Positions 1 through 10,676 of a DNA stretch of 61,683 bases are shown piece by piece. The notes below the pieces were generated by a model. That model did no database searches. It saw nothing but the letters and a program-made list of their open reading frames with translations, and was not told where the DNA came from. How positions within the stretch are numbered: the first letter of the stretch is position 1; each line of letters starts with the position of its first letter. Position numbers and translations under genes: made by a program. Where the stretch lies: positions 1 through 61,683 of the forward strand of contig JANYEY010000106.1 in NCBI GenBank assembly GCA_025359685.1, written 5' to 3'. The stretch is from Sphingomonadaceae bacterium. Its GTDB lineage: Bacteria > Pseudomonadota > Alphaproteobacteria > Sphingomonadales > Sphingomonadaceae.

Positions 1-1
1 G

Positions 2-2110
<2,109 letters not shown>

Positions 2111-2179
2111 GGCTGTGCGCTGAAGCTTCGATGGTTGGTATTATGTAAGTCTGGCGCGGCCTCTACCTGGAGAATTCCA

Positions 2180-2767
2180 ACGGATTACCTGATCCTGTTT
2201 GCGGTGGTGCTCGGCGTCAATTTGATGCCCGCTTTCGGTCCACCAACGTGGACGGTGATCGTCATCTACGGTCTCAGTACAAAGATGCCTCTACCCGCCC
2301 TCGTGCTGATCGGCGCTGCCGCTGCGGCGCTTGGCCGGTTTGCGCTGGCTCACGGCTTCCGGCTGCTCAGGAGGCATATTCCAGAGAAGATGAAGCGCAA
2401 TCTGCAGGCAGCGGGCGATGCGGTTGAGAAGCGCAAGCGGGGATCGCTGGTCGCCATGACATTGTTCGCGCTTTCGCCGCTACCCTCGGCGCAGCTGTTC
2501 GAGGCCGCCGGGTTGGCCGGGCTGCGTCTCTTCCACTTCACCGCTGCCTTTTTTGCCGGCCGCATCGTCTCCTATTCGATCTACGGCGCGACCGCGAAGG
2601 GGATCGAGAAGACCAGCATGGGAAGCGCATTCAAGCACTATCTCACCAGCCCGGTGGGCATCGGCGTGGAGATCGTGATGCTCGGTCTGCTGGTGGCATT
2701 GGCGCAGGTGGATTGGCAAAAGCACCTCGCTGGCACGGATGCACATGGCGACAGCAAGCCCAAGTGA
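2180..2767 (+). CDS. Small integral membrane protein, VTT/DedA-like, possible ACG start
   Basis: The open frame encodes a membrane protein of about 196 residues with hydrophobic stretches near residues 3-25, 30-50, 90-135 and 160-178. The motif SPLPSAQLFEAAGLAG followed by FFAGRIVSYSIYG recalls the loop of VTT/SNARE-associated membrane proteins, but the match is by eye only and no function can be assigned. The start is odd. A Shine-Dalgarno GGAG at 2169-2172 sits 7 nt before an in-frame ACG at 2180, right where the hydrophobic N-terminus (TDYLILFAVVLG) begins. The only standard alternatives are TTG at 2135, which adds 15 non-hydrophobic residues without a clear ribosome site, and internal codons. 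I prefer ACG, or a mutated ATG, at 2180. Confidence 0.7.
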   Translation, partial: TDYLILFAVVLGVNLMPAFGPPTWTVIVIYGLSTKMPLPALVLIGAAAAALGRFALAHGFRLLRRHIPEKMKRNLQAAGDAVEKRKRGSLVAMTLFALSPLPSAQLFEAAGLAGLRLFHFTAAFFAGRIVSYSIYGATAKGIEKTSMGSAFKHYLTSPVGIGVEIVMLGLLVALAQVDWQKHLAGTDAHGDSKPK

Positions 2768-2848
2768 AATGGCTTTGAATTCACTGGCTGGATCCTCGTA
2801 CCTCCGATAGGTGGGATGCCGGGGTGGGACGGCCCGTAAGGACAGTCC

Positions 2849-5197
2849 ATGAAGACCGAAACAGCCGCGCGCCACGAACACTCGCCCCATGCGCATGGGG
2901 GCGATGTCGGCAAGGTGATCGATCCGGTCTGCGGGATGGAGGTCGATCCGGCCAAGACTGCGCATCACCGCGAGGTGGACGGCGTTACCTGGCATTTCTG
3001 CAGCGCGAAGTGTGCCGATAAATTCGCGGCCGATCCTGCTGCTTACCTGAAGCCCAAGGCGGCTCCGTCGCAATCCGCTGCGGCAGGAACCATCTGGACT
3101 TGCCCGATGCACCCGCAAATCCGGCGCGACGGGCCCGGCACCTGTCCGATCTGCGGGATGGCGCTGGAGCCATTGCAGCCAAGCCTCGACGAGGGCCCAA
3201 ATCCCGAACTCATCGCGATGACCCGCCGGCTCTGGGTCTGCGCGGCGCTGTCGATTCCGTTGCTGATCCTGACCATGGGCACCGAACTGACCGGGTGGCA
3301 TCCGCTGCCGATGGCAATTTCGATCTGGGTCCAGTTTGCGATTGCCACCCCGGTGGTGCTGTGGGGCGCCTGGCCGTTCTTCCAGCGCGGCTGGGCATCG
3401 CTTCGGACCCGCAACCTCAACATGTTCACGCTGATTTCGCTGGGGGTCGGGGCGGCCTACCTGTTCAGCCTGGTGGCGACTTTTGCACCCGGTATCTTTC
3501 CTGCCGCGGCGCGGACGATGGGCGGGATGGTGCCAGTCTATTACGAGGCGGCGGCAGTGATCACCGCGCTGGTGCTGCTCGGGCAAGTGCTGGAGCTGCG
3601 CGCGCGGTCCGCTACTGGGCGGGCCATTCGCGCGCTGCTTGGCCTTGCCCCCAAGACCGCGCGGCGCCTCGCGGCGGATGGCAGCGAGGCCGACGTGCCG
3701 CTTGAGCAAGTTCAGCCCGGCGATCTGCTGCGGGTCCGCCCTGGCGAGAAGGTTCCAGTCGACGGGATCGTGACCGAGGGCCATTCCTCGGTCGACGAAT
3801 CGATGATCAGCGGTGAACCGGTTCCGGTCGAAAAGGGCGCGGGCGACAAAGTCACCGGGGCCACGGTAAATGGCACCGGCGGCCTGATGATGCGCGCCGA
3901 GCGGGTGGGCAGCGATACCGTGCTGTCGCAGATCGTACATATGGTGGCAGCGGCACAACGTTCGCGTGCGCCGATCCAGGCGCTGGCCGACAAGGTCGCC
4001 GGCTGGTTCGTGCCAACCGTCATGTTGATCGCGGTGCTGGCCTTTGGCGTGTGGTTTGTGTGGGGGCCCGAACCGCGCCTCAGCCATGCGCTGATCAACG
4101 CGGTTGCGGTGCTGATCATTGCCTGCCCCTGCGCGCTGGGGCTGGCTACGCCGATGTCGATCATGGTCGGCACCGGCCGCGGGGCCACATCGGGGGTGCT
4201 GGTCAAGAATGCCGAGGCGCTCGAACTGACCGAGAAGATCGATACGCTGGTGATCGACAAGACCGGCACGCTCACGCTCGGCAAGCCCAAGCTGGTCGAG
4301 GTTGTTGTCGCAGATGGCTTTGCCGAGGACGAGATACTCGCTCAGGCCGCCGCACTTGAGCGGGGCAGCGAGCATCCGCTGGCCGCAGCGATTGTCGAGG
4401 GCGCCGAGGCCCGCAAGCTGGACCTGCCCGCGGTCAACGATTTCGCCTCGCACACCGGCAAGGGCGTAACCGCCCAAATCGCCGATCAGCTGGTCGGGCT
4501 GGGCAATGCCGCAATGATGGAGCAGCTCAAAGTCGATCCCGCGCCGCTCGCCGCCCGCGCGGACAGCCTGCGCGCCGATGGTCAGGGGGTGATGTTCCTG
4601 TCAGTCGAGGGCAAGCTGGCGGGGCTGATCGTGGTGGCCGATCCGATCAAGGAAAGCGCGATCGAGGCGGTGGCCGCACTCCGCCGCGACGGGGTCCGCG
4701 TGGTGATGCTGACGGGAGACAATCGCCGCACCGCCGAAGCGGTCGCGCGCAAGATCGGCGGCATCGATGAAGTGATGGCGGACGTACTGCCCGAACAGAA
4801 GCAGCAGGTGGTCGAGCAACTGCGCCGCGAAGGTCGCCGGGTCGGTATGGCCGGGGACGGGATCAACGATGCGCCCGCGCTGGCTGCGGCGGATGTCGGG
4901 ATCGCGATGGGCACCGGCACCGATGTGGCGATGGAAAGCGCGGCGATCACCCTGGTCAAAGGCGATCTGGGCGGGATCGTCCGCGCGCGGCATCTGAGCC
5001 GTGCGGTAATGCGCAACATCCGCGAGAACCTGTTCTTCTCGTTTGTGTTCAACGCGGCCGGAATTCCGCTGGCAGCGGGGATTCTCTACCCCAGCTTCGG
5101 CGTGCTGCTCAGCCCGATCATCGCTGGCGCGGCCATGGCGTTCAGCTCGGTCGCGGTAATCGGTAATTCCCTGCAGCTGCGCGCAGTTAAACTGTAG
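2849..5197 (+). CDS. copA: Copper-translocating P-type ATPase with YHS and heavy-metal-binding domains
   Basis: A P1B-type ATPase of 782 residues that would export Cu(I) or Ag(I) across the inner membrane. Domains in order: a His-rich N-terminus, a YHS domain ([20 protein letters not shown]; about 33-77), a heavy-metal-binding domain (TCPMHP, CPICGM; about 90-118), paired membrane helices, actuator motif SGEP, the CPC metal-site helix ([11 protein letters not shown], near 425), phosphorylation site DKTGTLT (Asp near 470), SEHPLA near 507 and hinge [10 protein letters not shown] near 669. The usual N-terminal HMA (GMTC) domain is absent, and the YHS and CPMHP modules take its place. The ATG follows a GGACAG Shine-Dalgarno. 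The gene stands alone and converges on an OmpA-family gene. CopA versus SilP-type silver ATPase cannot be separated by sequence alone. Confidence 0.93.
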   Translation: MKTETAARHEHSPHAHGGDVGKVIDPVCGMEVDPAKTAHHREVDGVTWHFCSAKCADKFAADPAAYLKPKAAPSQSAAAGTIWTCPMHPQIRRDGPGTCPICGMALEPLQPSLDEGPNPELIAMTRRLWVCAALSIPLLILTMGTELTGWHPLPMAISIWVQFAIATPVVLWGAWPFFQRGWASLRTRNLNMFTLISLGVGAAYLFSLVATFAPGIFPAAARTMGGMVPVYYEAAAVITALVLLGQVLELRARSATGRAIRALLGLAPKTARRLAADGSEADVPLEQVQPGDLLRVRPGEKVPVDGIVTEGHSSVDESMISGEPVPVEKGAGDKVTGATVNGTGGLMMRAERVGSDTVLSQIVHMVAAAQRSRAPIQALADKVAGWFVPTVMLIAVLAFGVWFVWGPEPRLSHALINAVAVLIIACPCALGLATPMSIMVGTGRGATSGVLVKNAEALELTEKIDTLVIDKTGTLTLGKPKLVEVVVADGFAEDEILAQAAALERGSEHPLAAAIVEGAEARKLDLPAVNDFASHTGKGVTAQIADQLVGLGNAAMMEQLKVDPAPLAARADSLRADGQGVMFLSVEGKLAGLIVVADPIKESAIEAVAALRRDGVRVVMLTGDNRRTAEAVARKIGGIDEVMADVLPEQKQQVVEQLRREGRRVGMAGDGINDAPALAAADVGIAMGTGTDVAMESAAITLVKGDLGGIVRARHLSRAVMRNIRENLFFSFVFNAAGIPLAAGILYPSFGVLLSPIIAGAAMAFSSVAVIGNSLQLRAVKL

Positions 5198-5223
5198 GTC
5201 AGATCGCCAACCATGCAAAGCGC

Positions 5224-5249
5224 GGGGGTGAGCACAGCGGCTCACCCCC
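5224..5249. terminator. Hairpin between convergent copA and OmpA-family gene
   Basis: A perfect 9-bp stem (GGGGGTGAG paired with CTCACCCCC) with an 8-nt loop lies 26 bp after the copA stop and 7 bp after the stop of the opposing OmpA-family gene. There is no long T-tract on either side, so it may act as a bidirectional but weak intrinsic terminator or as an mRNA 3' end stabiliser. Confidence 0.55.
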
Positions 5250-5256
5250 AATCACC

Positions 5257-6123
5257 TTACAGTCCGTCAGTCGCCTTGCTGACCAGCACGTTGACTGAAA
5301 CGCGGCGGTTCTGCGCGCGGCCTTCAGCGGTGTTGTTATCGGCCAGCGGATCGGCCTTGGCCATGCCGGTCGGGGTCAGCACGCGCCACGGCTTCCAGTG
5401 GCAGGCCTGCTGCAGGTAATTGATCACCGCACCGGCGCGCTTTTCGCTGAGCGTCTGGTTGTAATCGTCGCTGCCGACGGTGTCGGTGTAGCCAACCACC
5501 AGCAGCAGCGCATTGCTGGTGCCTTCGGCCTGGCTGGCGGCCTGGCACAGTTCGGCCTTGCCCTGCTGCGACAGCGCCGACTTGCCGGTATCGAAGAACA
5601 CGTTGGTGGTGCTCTTGATGTTGTAATTATCGATATCGCCGACCCGGCTGCGCAGCGCTTCGGTCGCTGCGGTCTGCTCGGAAAAGCGCTGGTCGGTGCC
5701 GTTGCGGATCATCTGCGCTGTCTTGTAATCGCCGTTCTTGAACGTGACCTGGGTGGCAACGAGCCCGCCCGACCACTGTGCGGTCTTGACCGTGACCGGC
5801 AGGCCGTTGAGCAGCGCGTCAATGGTCAGCTTGGCGCCGCCGCCGAACAAGCCGCCGCTGGCCTTGACCTTGGTTTCGTTGCTCACCGCAACCACCGTGG
5901 CGGTACCGTCGGGCGCGGTGACCTTGAGCTTGTCGGCATTGCGCGCGGTGATCACGCCCTTGAGGTCAGGCCCGGCGGGAAGTCCGGCAAACGGCGGCGG
6001 TACTTCGCCGGTCACGACAATGGTGGGATCGGCTGGCTGCCGTGCGGCAAGCCCGGCGGGAAGTGCTGCAGCGAGCAGGGCGCCAAGGATCAGTGTGCCA
6101 GGCTTTACGGATACAAGATTCAT
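5257..6123 (-). CDS. OmpA-family outer-membrane/peptidoglycan-binding protein
   Basis: A protein of 288 residues starting at ATG 6123, which has GGAG about 8 nt upstream. The frame is open further upstream but that part is not hydrophobic or conserved. The N-terminus (MNLVSVKPGT, then a hydrophobic core LILGALLAAALPAGLAA) is a Sec signal peptide. The middle (about 45-140, GVITARNADKLKV and NGLPVTVKT) resembles a DUF5666-type beta domain. The C-terminal third is an OmpA domain with NVFFDTGKSALS, GYTDTVGSDDYNQTLSEKRA and RAQNRRVSV, which in the family binds diaminopimelate in peptidoglycan. It would tether the outer membrane to the cell wall. It is monocistronic and convergent with copA. Confidence 0.88.
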   Translation of the reverse strand: MNLVSVKPGTLILGALLAAALPAGLAARQPADPTIVVTGEVPPPFAGLPAGPDLKGVITARNADKLKVTAPDGTATVVAVSNETKVKASGGLFGGGAKLTIDALLNGLPVTVKTAQWSGGLVATQVTFKNGDYKTAQMIRNGTDQRFSEQTAATEALRSRVGDIDNYNIKSTTNVFFDTGKSALSQQGKAELCQAASQAEGTSNALLLVVGYTDTVGSDDYNQTLSEKRAGAVINYLQQACHWKPWRVLTPTGMAKADPLADNNTAEGRAQNRRVSVNVLVSKATDGL

Positions 6124-6329
6124 CAAGCTTACTCCTACGCCCCCAAAAATCCGGGCCGCCCTGCTGCGACAATCGTTTCCTGTAAATGAACAAAGCGCCC
6201 AAGCGTTAGTGCAGAGGGGATGGCCCGAGCGGTTCGTGCGGCAAACGGTTCCCCGCACGTCGATCGCACAAAAACCAAGGGCGGCTCAATCGAACCGCTC
6301 TTGCCCCACTGGAAACAGGATTGCGCGGC

Positions 6330-7319
6330 TTATGCGGCCGCCTTCTTGGCGAAGCGGCGGCGCCCGGCAATGCTCGCTGCAGCCGCGCCGAACAGCAGCA
6401 GCATCGGCGGCGCCGGAACGTCGGTTCCGCTCGAAGTCGAAGTGCTGGTCGAGGTGCTGGTGTCGGTCCCGCTCGAGGTCGAGGTGCTGGTCGATGACGA
6501 AGTTGAGCTCGACGAGCTGACGTTGCCCGAGGTCGAGCTGCTGGTCGAAGTCGAAACATTGCCCGAGGTTGACGATGAGGTGCTGCTCGAAGTCGAGGAC
6601 GACACGTTGCCCGAGGTCGAACTGGACGAGGAAACGTTGCCTGACGACGAGGTCGACGAATAGTTGCCCGAGCTTGAGCTGATGTTGCCCGAGGTCGAGG
6701 TGCTGGTGACGCCGCCGGTCGAAGTCGAAACACCGCCGGTCGAAGTCGAAACGCCGCCGGTCGAAGTGGTCGAGCTTGAAGTGATGCCGCCGGTCGTGGA
6801 GGTGCTGGTCAGCCCGCCGGTCGAAGTCGAGGTCGAACCGCCCGAGGTCGAGCTGGAACCGCCCGAGCTTGAGGTTGAGCCATTGCTGGTCGAGGTGATG
6901 ACGATGCTGCCGCTCGATCCGCCGCTGCTGCCGCCAAAGAATCCGCCGAAGAAGCCGCCGCCAAAGCCCATGCCGCCGCTGCCGCCGCCAACGATCACCG
7001 TCTGGCCGCCGCCGCCGCTTTCAGGCATCGGCTGTTGGGGCAGTTGGGGTACTTGCATCATCGCCATCTGCGGCGCATCGCAGCAAGTGGTGGTGCGGGT
7101 AACGACGCGGCGGATCTTGCGCACCTTGGGCCGGGCCGCGACGAGGCGCTTGGCCTTGTGCTGCTTGATCTGATGCGGAACGGTTGCCGCATGGCGCTTG
7201 TGCTTCACATACTGCACCGTCGCTGCGGGAGCTTCGGCCACGTGAACGGCACCGCCGCCCAGAACCGCGCCGCCTGCTGCAAACGCTGCGAGTTTAACCA
7301 GAGCCATCCGTACTGACAT
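6330..7319 (-). CDS. Ser/Thr/Gly-rich low-complexity protein with PEP-CTERM-like sorting tail
   Basis: The start ATG at 7319 has a purine-rich GAAGAGAGAG element upstream and gives 329 residues. Order: signal-peptide-like N-terminus (ALVKLAAFAAGGAVLGGGA), a basic linker (KHKRHAATVPHQIKQHKAKR), a double-Cys TCCD, a Gly-rich stretch near residues 110-135, and then about 170 residues built almost only of S, T, G, N and V. Short units such as STSTGGV and SSSTSGNV recur there. The last 26 residues are VPAPPMLLLFGAAAASIAGR plus RRFAKKAAA. This is a VPxP motif, one hydrophobic helix and a basic end, the architecture of PEP-CTERM exosortase substrates. Such proteins are cut by an exosortase and delivered to the surface or matrix, but no exosortase gene is in the window. 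The opposite strand is also open (Val/Glu/Pro-rich) and is a codon-composition shadow. Confidence 0.8.
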   Translation of the reverse strand: MSVRMALVKLAAFAAGGAVLGGGAVHVAEAPAATVQYVKHKRHAATVPHQIKQHKAKRLVAARPKVRKIRRVVTRTTTCCDAPQMAMMQVPQLPQQPMPESGGGGQTVIVGGGSGGMGFGGGFFGGFFGGSSGGSSGSIVITSTSNGSTSSSGGSSSTSGGSTSTSTGGLTSTSTTGGITSSSTTSTGGVSTSTGGVSTSTGGVTSTSTSGNISSSSGNYSSTSSSGNVSSSSSTSGNVSSSTSSSTSSSTSGNVSTSTSSSTSGNVSSSSSTSSSTSTSTSSGTDTSTSTSTSTSSGTDVPAPPMLLLFGAAAASIAGRRRFAKKAAA

Positions 7320-7564
7320 AACCGCTCTCTCTTCACCCTGTTTGGCGTGCTCTACCGGCCACACGATGTTGCCGGGGCACGTCCATAGAGTGAAAAGGCC
7401 AGAGGAAAGTTAAGCCGACAATCGTGTTAACCGTGATTTTCCGGTCCCGGACCGGGATTTGTGCATTTTAGATGCAGCGCTGCGGTCAGTTGTCCCATTG
7501 TGGCACTGAAGGCCCGGAAAGTGCGAACCGCGCGCTGAGAATCGCTTGACGACTAGTAACCCCA

Positions 7565-7580
7565 AGGTTACATGTAACCT
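7565..7580. promoter_or_regulatory. 16-bp perfect palindrome, candidate operator of the XRE regulator
   Basis: AGGTTACATGTAACCT is a perfect palindrome. Related half-sites flank it: AGTAAC at 7555-7560 and GAGTTACACG at 7583-7592, so three GTTAC-type units lie within 40 bp. A possible -35 box TTGACG (7546-7551) with 17-bp spacing to TACATG (7569-7574) would place the -10 box inside the palindrome. It sits 27 bp before the start of the membrane-protein/XRE gene pair, so autoregulation by the XRE protein is the simplest reading. Confidence 0.6.
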
Positions 7581-7606
7581 CAGAGTTACACGTAGGGGAG
7601 AGAATC

Positions 7607-8043
7607 ATGGGCAATCCGACGCCGAAATCGCCGACCGGTTGAGCCGCCAACGCGCACGCACACTGCCAATGCTAGCCATCTTTTTCATCATCCAGCAAAG
7701 CGCATACTGGTCCAACCCGCCGGGCCAACGGCTGGTCGATCATGTCCGCCTCGGCGCCTGGGCTTTGATGGCGCTGGTCATTCTGTTCACCGTTGGAACC
7801 GGCGGGTTCTGGGGTCGCAAGCCCGAGATTCGCGCGATGGTCAACGACGAGCAGACCCGCGCCAACCGCAGCGCCGCGATGAGCGCCGGGTTCATCGCCA
7901 GCATGCTCGCAGCGATAGCGCTCTACGTCCTGCAGGGATCGCTCCAGCTCACTGCGGGCGAAGCGATCCATCTGATCGTCAGCGCGGGACTGATAACGCT
8001 GCTGATGCGCTTTGCCATGCTGGAGCGGCGCGGCCTTGACTGA
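7607..8043 (+). CDS. Small membrane protein upstream of XRE regulator (apparent N-terminal 1-nt frameshift)
   Basis: The ATG at 7607 has a strong GGGGAG ribosome site, but its frame stops after 11 codons (TGA 7640-7642). The adjacent frame, 2 nt away, is open to TGA 8041-8043 and reads as a membrane protein: QSDAEIADRLSRQRARTLP, helices near LAIFFIIQQSAYW, AWALMALVILFTVG, AGFIASMLAAIALYVL and AIHLIVSAGLITLLMRF. Adding one base in the GGG at 7609-7611 gives a continuous protein of 145 residues beginning M-G-Q-S-D-A-E. As it stands, translation would need TTG 7639 (overlapping the TGA) or ATG 7669. The gene is followed at once by an XRE regulator whose start overlaps its stop, a pairing common for small membrane protein/Cro-CI modules. 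Function unknown. Confidence 0.7.
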
Positions 8044-8242
8044 TCGGCTGGTCACCACGCTCAAGGAAATCCGCGAGGCGCGTGGGCTGACCCAGGCGCA
8101 GCTCGCTGAGATGGTCGGGGTCAGCCGCAAGACGATCAACACGGTCGAAAACGGGGTCTTCGTGCCCTCGACGGTGATCGCGCTCAAGCTCGCGGCCGCG
8201 CTCGGCGAGCCGGTCGAGGCGCTATTTTCCCTCGGAAAATAG
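8036..8242 (+). CDS. XRE/Cro-CI family helix-turn-helix regulator
   Basis: A 68-residue single-domain DNA-binding protein. The HTH covers nearly the whole chain: [20 protein letters not shown], then [20 protein letters not shown]. The length and the GLTQ-LAE-VSRKTI-E-G pattern are those of short YozG/HigA-like regulators that partner membrane proteins. TTG 8036 is preferred because it places the HTH at the N-terminus, overlaps the previous stop by 8 bp (translational coupling) and has GGAG 10 nt upstream. The last 21 bp overlap the 3' end of ruvB on the other strand. It probably binds the palindrome at 7565-7580, which is inference from position. Confidence 0.87.
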   Translation: MTDRLVTTLKEIREARGLTQAQLAEMVGVSRKTINTVENGVFVPSTVIALKLAAALGEPVEALFSLGK

Positions 8243-9250
8243 CCCGCTCTGCGAACCGCTCGGCGGGGCCAGACCAAGGTGCTGCCAGGCTCCGTCGTTC
8301 AGACAGCGCCCGCGCGCGGTGCGGGCGATCAGGCCAAGCTGGATCAGGAACGGCTCGATCACGTCCTCGACTGTGTCGCGCGGTTCGCTGAGCCCTGCAG
8401 CGAGTGTTTCCACGCCAACCGGGCCGCCTTTGTAGATATCGGCGATCATCGTCAGATAACGCCGGTCCATCGCATCGAGCCCGAGCGCGTCGACCTCAAG
8501 CCGGGTCAGCGCATCGTCGGCGAGTTCGCGCGAAATCGCCACATCGCCCGCCACGTGAGCGAAATCGCGCACCCGCCGCAGCAGGCGACCCGCCACGCGG
8601 GGCGTGCCGCGTGCGCGACGCGCAATCTCGCGCGCGCCGTCCGCGGCGATGCCCATCCCAAGCAATCCAGCGGCGCGGGTGATGACCTTTTCAAGCTCGG
8701 CGACCGAATAGAAATTGAGCCGCACCGGGATGCCGAAACGGTCGCGCAGCGGCGTGGTCAGCAGCCCCTGCCGCGTGGTCGCGCCGATCAGCGTAAACGC
8801 CGGCAAATCGATCCGCACCGACCGCGCCGAGGGCCCCTCGCCGATGATCAGGTCAAGCGCGCGGTCCTCCATCGCCGGATACAGCACCTCTTCGACAATC
8901 GGATTGAGCCGGTGAATCTCGTCGATGAACAGCACGTCGCCTTCTTCAAGATTGGTCAGCAGCGCCGCCAAGTCGCCGGTCTTGGCGATCACCGGGCCGG
9001 ATGTGGCGCGGAAGCCCACTCCCAGTTCGCGCGCGACGATCTGCGCCAGCGTGGTCTTGCCCAGCCCCGGCGGGCCATAGAACAGCACATGATCCATCGC
9101 CTCGCCGCGCGACTTGGCCGACTGGATGAACACCGACAGGTTGTCCTTCGCCGCCGCCTGCCCGACGAATTCGGCAAGCGTTTTCGGGCGCAGCGCCGCG
9201 TCAGGGTCCTCGGGGAGGCGTTGCGGGGTGAGGATGGGGTTGTCGGTCAT
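8222..9250 (-). CDS. ruvB: Holliday junction branch migration helicase RuvB
   Basis: An AAA+ motor of 342 residues that drives branch migration of Holliday junctions with RuvA. Visible motifs: N-terminal [12 protein letters not shown], Walker [11 protein letters not shown], Walker [10 protein letters not shown], sensor 1 GATTRQGLL, the arginine-finger segment PLRDRFGI and the RuvB winged-helix tail ([12 protein letters not shown]). ATG 9250 is chosen because [10 protein letters not shown] matches the family N-terminus and because its ATGA overlaps the stop of the gene before it. The 3' end overlaps the XRE gene by 21 bp in convergent orientation. Confidence 0.97.
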   Translation of the reverse strand: MTDNPILTPQRLPEDPDAALRPKTLAEFVGQAAAKDNLSVFIQSAKSRGEAMDHVLFYGPPGLGKTTLAQIVARELGVGFRATSGPVIAKTGDLAALLTNLEEGDVLFIDEIHRLNPIVEEVLYPAMEDRALDLIIGEGPSARSVRIDLPAFTLIGATTRQGLLTTPLRDRFGIPVRLNFYSVAELEKVITRAAGLLGMGIAADGAREIARRARGTPRVAGRLLRRVRDFAHVAGDVAISRELADDALTRLEVDALGLDAMDRRYLTMIADIYKGGPVGVETLAAGLSEPRDTVEDVIEPFLIQLGLIARTARGRCLNDGAWQHLGLAPPSGSQSGLFSEGK

Positions 9251-9531
9251 GCCCGCTCCAGATTTTGTCCACATCGGGTGCAGTGGCCTTCCGGCCAAAG
9301 GCGCACGTGGAACACCCAATTTCTCAGCTTTTCGGAACCGTCCGGGGTCATCAGCGATTTGCCGCAGTTCGGGCAAGTAAACGCACGGTCAACTAGCCAA
9401 AACCCGAGAACGGAGGCGGTTATTACTGCAAATCCCCCAGCCACGCTCAGCCGGACAAATATCACGAAACCAACGAGCCAAGCCAAAATCATCAAGACCC
9501 TGGCCATCCGCATCTTGTTTTGAGGACTCAT
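9247..9531 (-). CDS. Small membrane-anchored zinc-ribbon protein between ruvA and ruvB
   Basis: A 94-residue protein with two hydrophobic segments ([19 protein letters not shown] and [16 protein letters not shown]). A C-terminal domain carries CPNCG and CTRCG, two CxxC knuckles about 35 residues apart that could bind zinc. The 4-bp ATGA overlaps on both sides, with the ruvA stop and the ruvB start, show translational coupling within the ruv operon. No known Ruv partner has this form. It might simply be a passenger gene. I do not recognise a named family. Confidence 0.8.
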   Translation of the reverse strand: MSPQNKMRMARVLMILAWLVGFVIFVRLSVAGGFAVITASVLGFWLVDRAFTCPNCGKSLMTPDGSEKLRNWVFHVRLWPEGHCTRCGQNLERA

Positions 9532-10124
9532 CCCGCCGCCCTTTTCAGCGCCACCCGCACCAGATCGTTGAGACCCGCACCCTCGCCCAATTCCTCGATC
9601 GCGCGAGCTACCGCCGAGGCCGCGACTTGCGGTTTGAACCCAAGGTTCTGCAGCGCCGAGACAGCATCGGCGCTGGCCGAGCCTGCTGGCACCGCCGCGG
9701 ATACGCCAGGTCCTGATGGCAAGGCGCCAGCCTTGTCCTTCAGCTCATTAACAATCCGCGCCGCCAGTTTCGGGCCGACACCTTGCGCGCGCGCCACCAT
9801 CGCGGCGTCGCCGCCCGCGCAGGCGCGCGCAAGTTCTTCCACCGACAGCGCCGAAAGCACCGCCAGCGCCATCTTGCTGCCCACCCCCTGCACGCCCGTC
9901 AGCAAGCGGAACCACTCGCGTTCCTCGCCGCTGGCGAAGCCGATCAGGCGCATGTCGTTTTCGGAAACCTGCAGCTCGGTGTGGAGCGTTACGCTGTCGC
10001 CGCGCGCGCCCAGTGCATCGAGCGTCTTGGAGCTGCAATGGACCAGATAGCCGACCCCGCCCACGTCGATCACTGCCCAGTCGGGGCCGAAATCATCGAA
10101 CGTGCCGGTCAGCTTGGCGATCAT
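9528..10124 (-). CDS. ruvA: Holliday junction branch migration protein RuvA
   Basis: A protein of 198 residues that recognises the four-way junction and loads RuvB. The N-terminal OB fold ([29 protein letters not shown]) is followed by two helix-hairpin-helix motifs ([18 protein letters not shown] and [20 protein letters not shown]), then a flexible linker and the RuvB-contact domain III ([20 protein letters not shown]). ATG 10124 begins the conserved N-terminus, and the open frame upstream of it is unrelated. Its stop overlaps the zinc-ribbon gene by 4 bp. ruvC lies about 1 kb upstream, separated by two other genes. Confidence 0.96.
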   Translation of the reverse strand: MIAKLTGTFDDFGPDWAVIDVGGVGYLVHCSSKTLDALGARGDSVTLHTELQVSENDMRLIGFASGEEREWFRLLTGVQGVGSKMALAVLSALSVEELARACAGGDAAMVARAQGVGPKLAARIVNELKDKAGALPSGPGVSAAVPAGSASADAVSALQNLGFKPQVAASAVARAIEELGEGAGLNDLVRVALKRAAG

Positions 10125-10217
10125 GGTTTGTTCTATGGCAGGATTGCACGCGCGAAACCACCCCCTTGTGACCGCGCTTGGAGAGTGCGAGAACCGGATC
10201 AAACGGGAGGGGCAAGC

Positions 10218-10655
10218 ATGGCATTCAGCGACGAAAAGCGCCGGTTCTGGCAGATCGATTTGACAACGCGCGCAGGGGCCAAAAGCGCGGCGTATCAAGG
10301 CGCGCTCGCCTGTTTCATTTTTTGCGGGATGGCGGTGCTCGGCTTGCTGGTCTTTGGCGGATTGGCCGGAATTTCGACTCCGCAAGGCCTGTCGATTGTC
10401 GCTGGTGCGGGGCTTGAGGCTGTCGTGGGTCTTGTAGCCGGATTGCGTCTGCGCAGCGGCCAGGGCGCCTATTGGGGCATCGCGGCCGCGGTGCTGGCGG
10501 CGCTCGAACTGATCGGCAAGGTGGTGGCTTTGAGCATCGGCGGTCTTGTGCTCACCGGCATGGTGCTGATCATTACCGTTCAGGGCGTGCGCGGGGCATT
10601 CGCGCTGAAGCGCGCGGCCGGATTCGAAGACGACGACATCGAAGTCTTCACCTAA
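10218..10655 (+). CDS. Small four-helix membrane protein of unknown function
   Basis: A 145-residue protein divergent from ruvA, with a strong GGGAGGGG ribosome site before ATG 10218. The hydrophilic N-terminus ([17 protein letters not shown]) is followed by four hydrophobic segments, about 30-50, 58-75, 84-104 and 106-126, and an acidic tail ([10 protein letters not shown]). No family was recognised. It occupies a spot inside the ruvC-ruvA interval on the opposite strand, suggesting insertion or inversion relative to the contiguous ruvCAB arrangement. Membrane location is a direct reading of hydropathy, and everything else is unknown. Confidence 0.75.
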   Translation: MAFSDEKRRFWQIDLTTRAGAKSAAYQGALACFIFCGMAVLGLLVFGGLAGISTPQGLSIVAGAGLEAVVGLVAGLRLRSGQGAYWGIAAAVLAALELIGKVVALSIGGLVLTGMVLIITVQGVRGAFALKRAAGFEDDDIEVFT

Positions 10656-10676
10656 CCGCGCTCGGCTGCAGCGCTG

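Noticed and set aside
2790..2848. CueR-type operator before copA
   Set aside because: Only short ACCT/AGGT arms (about 2799-2812) are visible and the promoter spacing is not convincing.
6220..7173. Plus-strand open frames rich in Val, Glu and Pro opposite the Ser/Thr-rich gene
   Set aside because: They are the antisense of TCG/ACC/GGC codon repeats; no ribosome site or start context, and the minus-strand protein has signal and sorting sequences.
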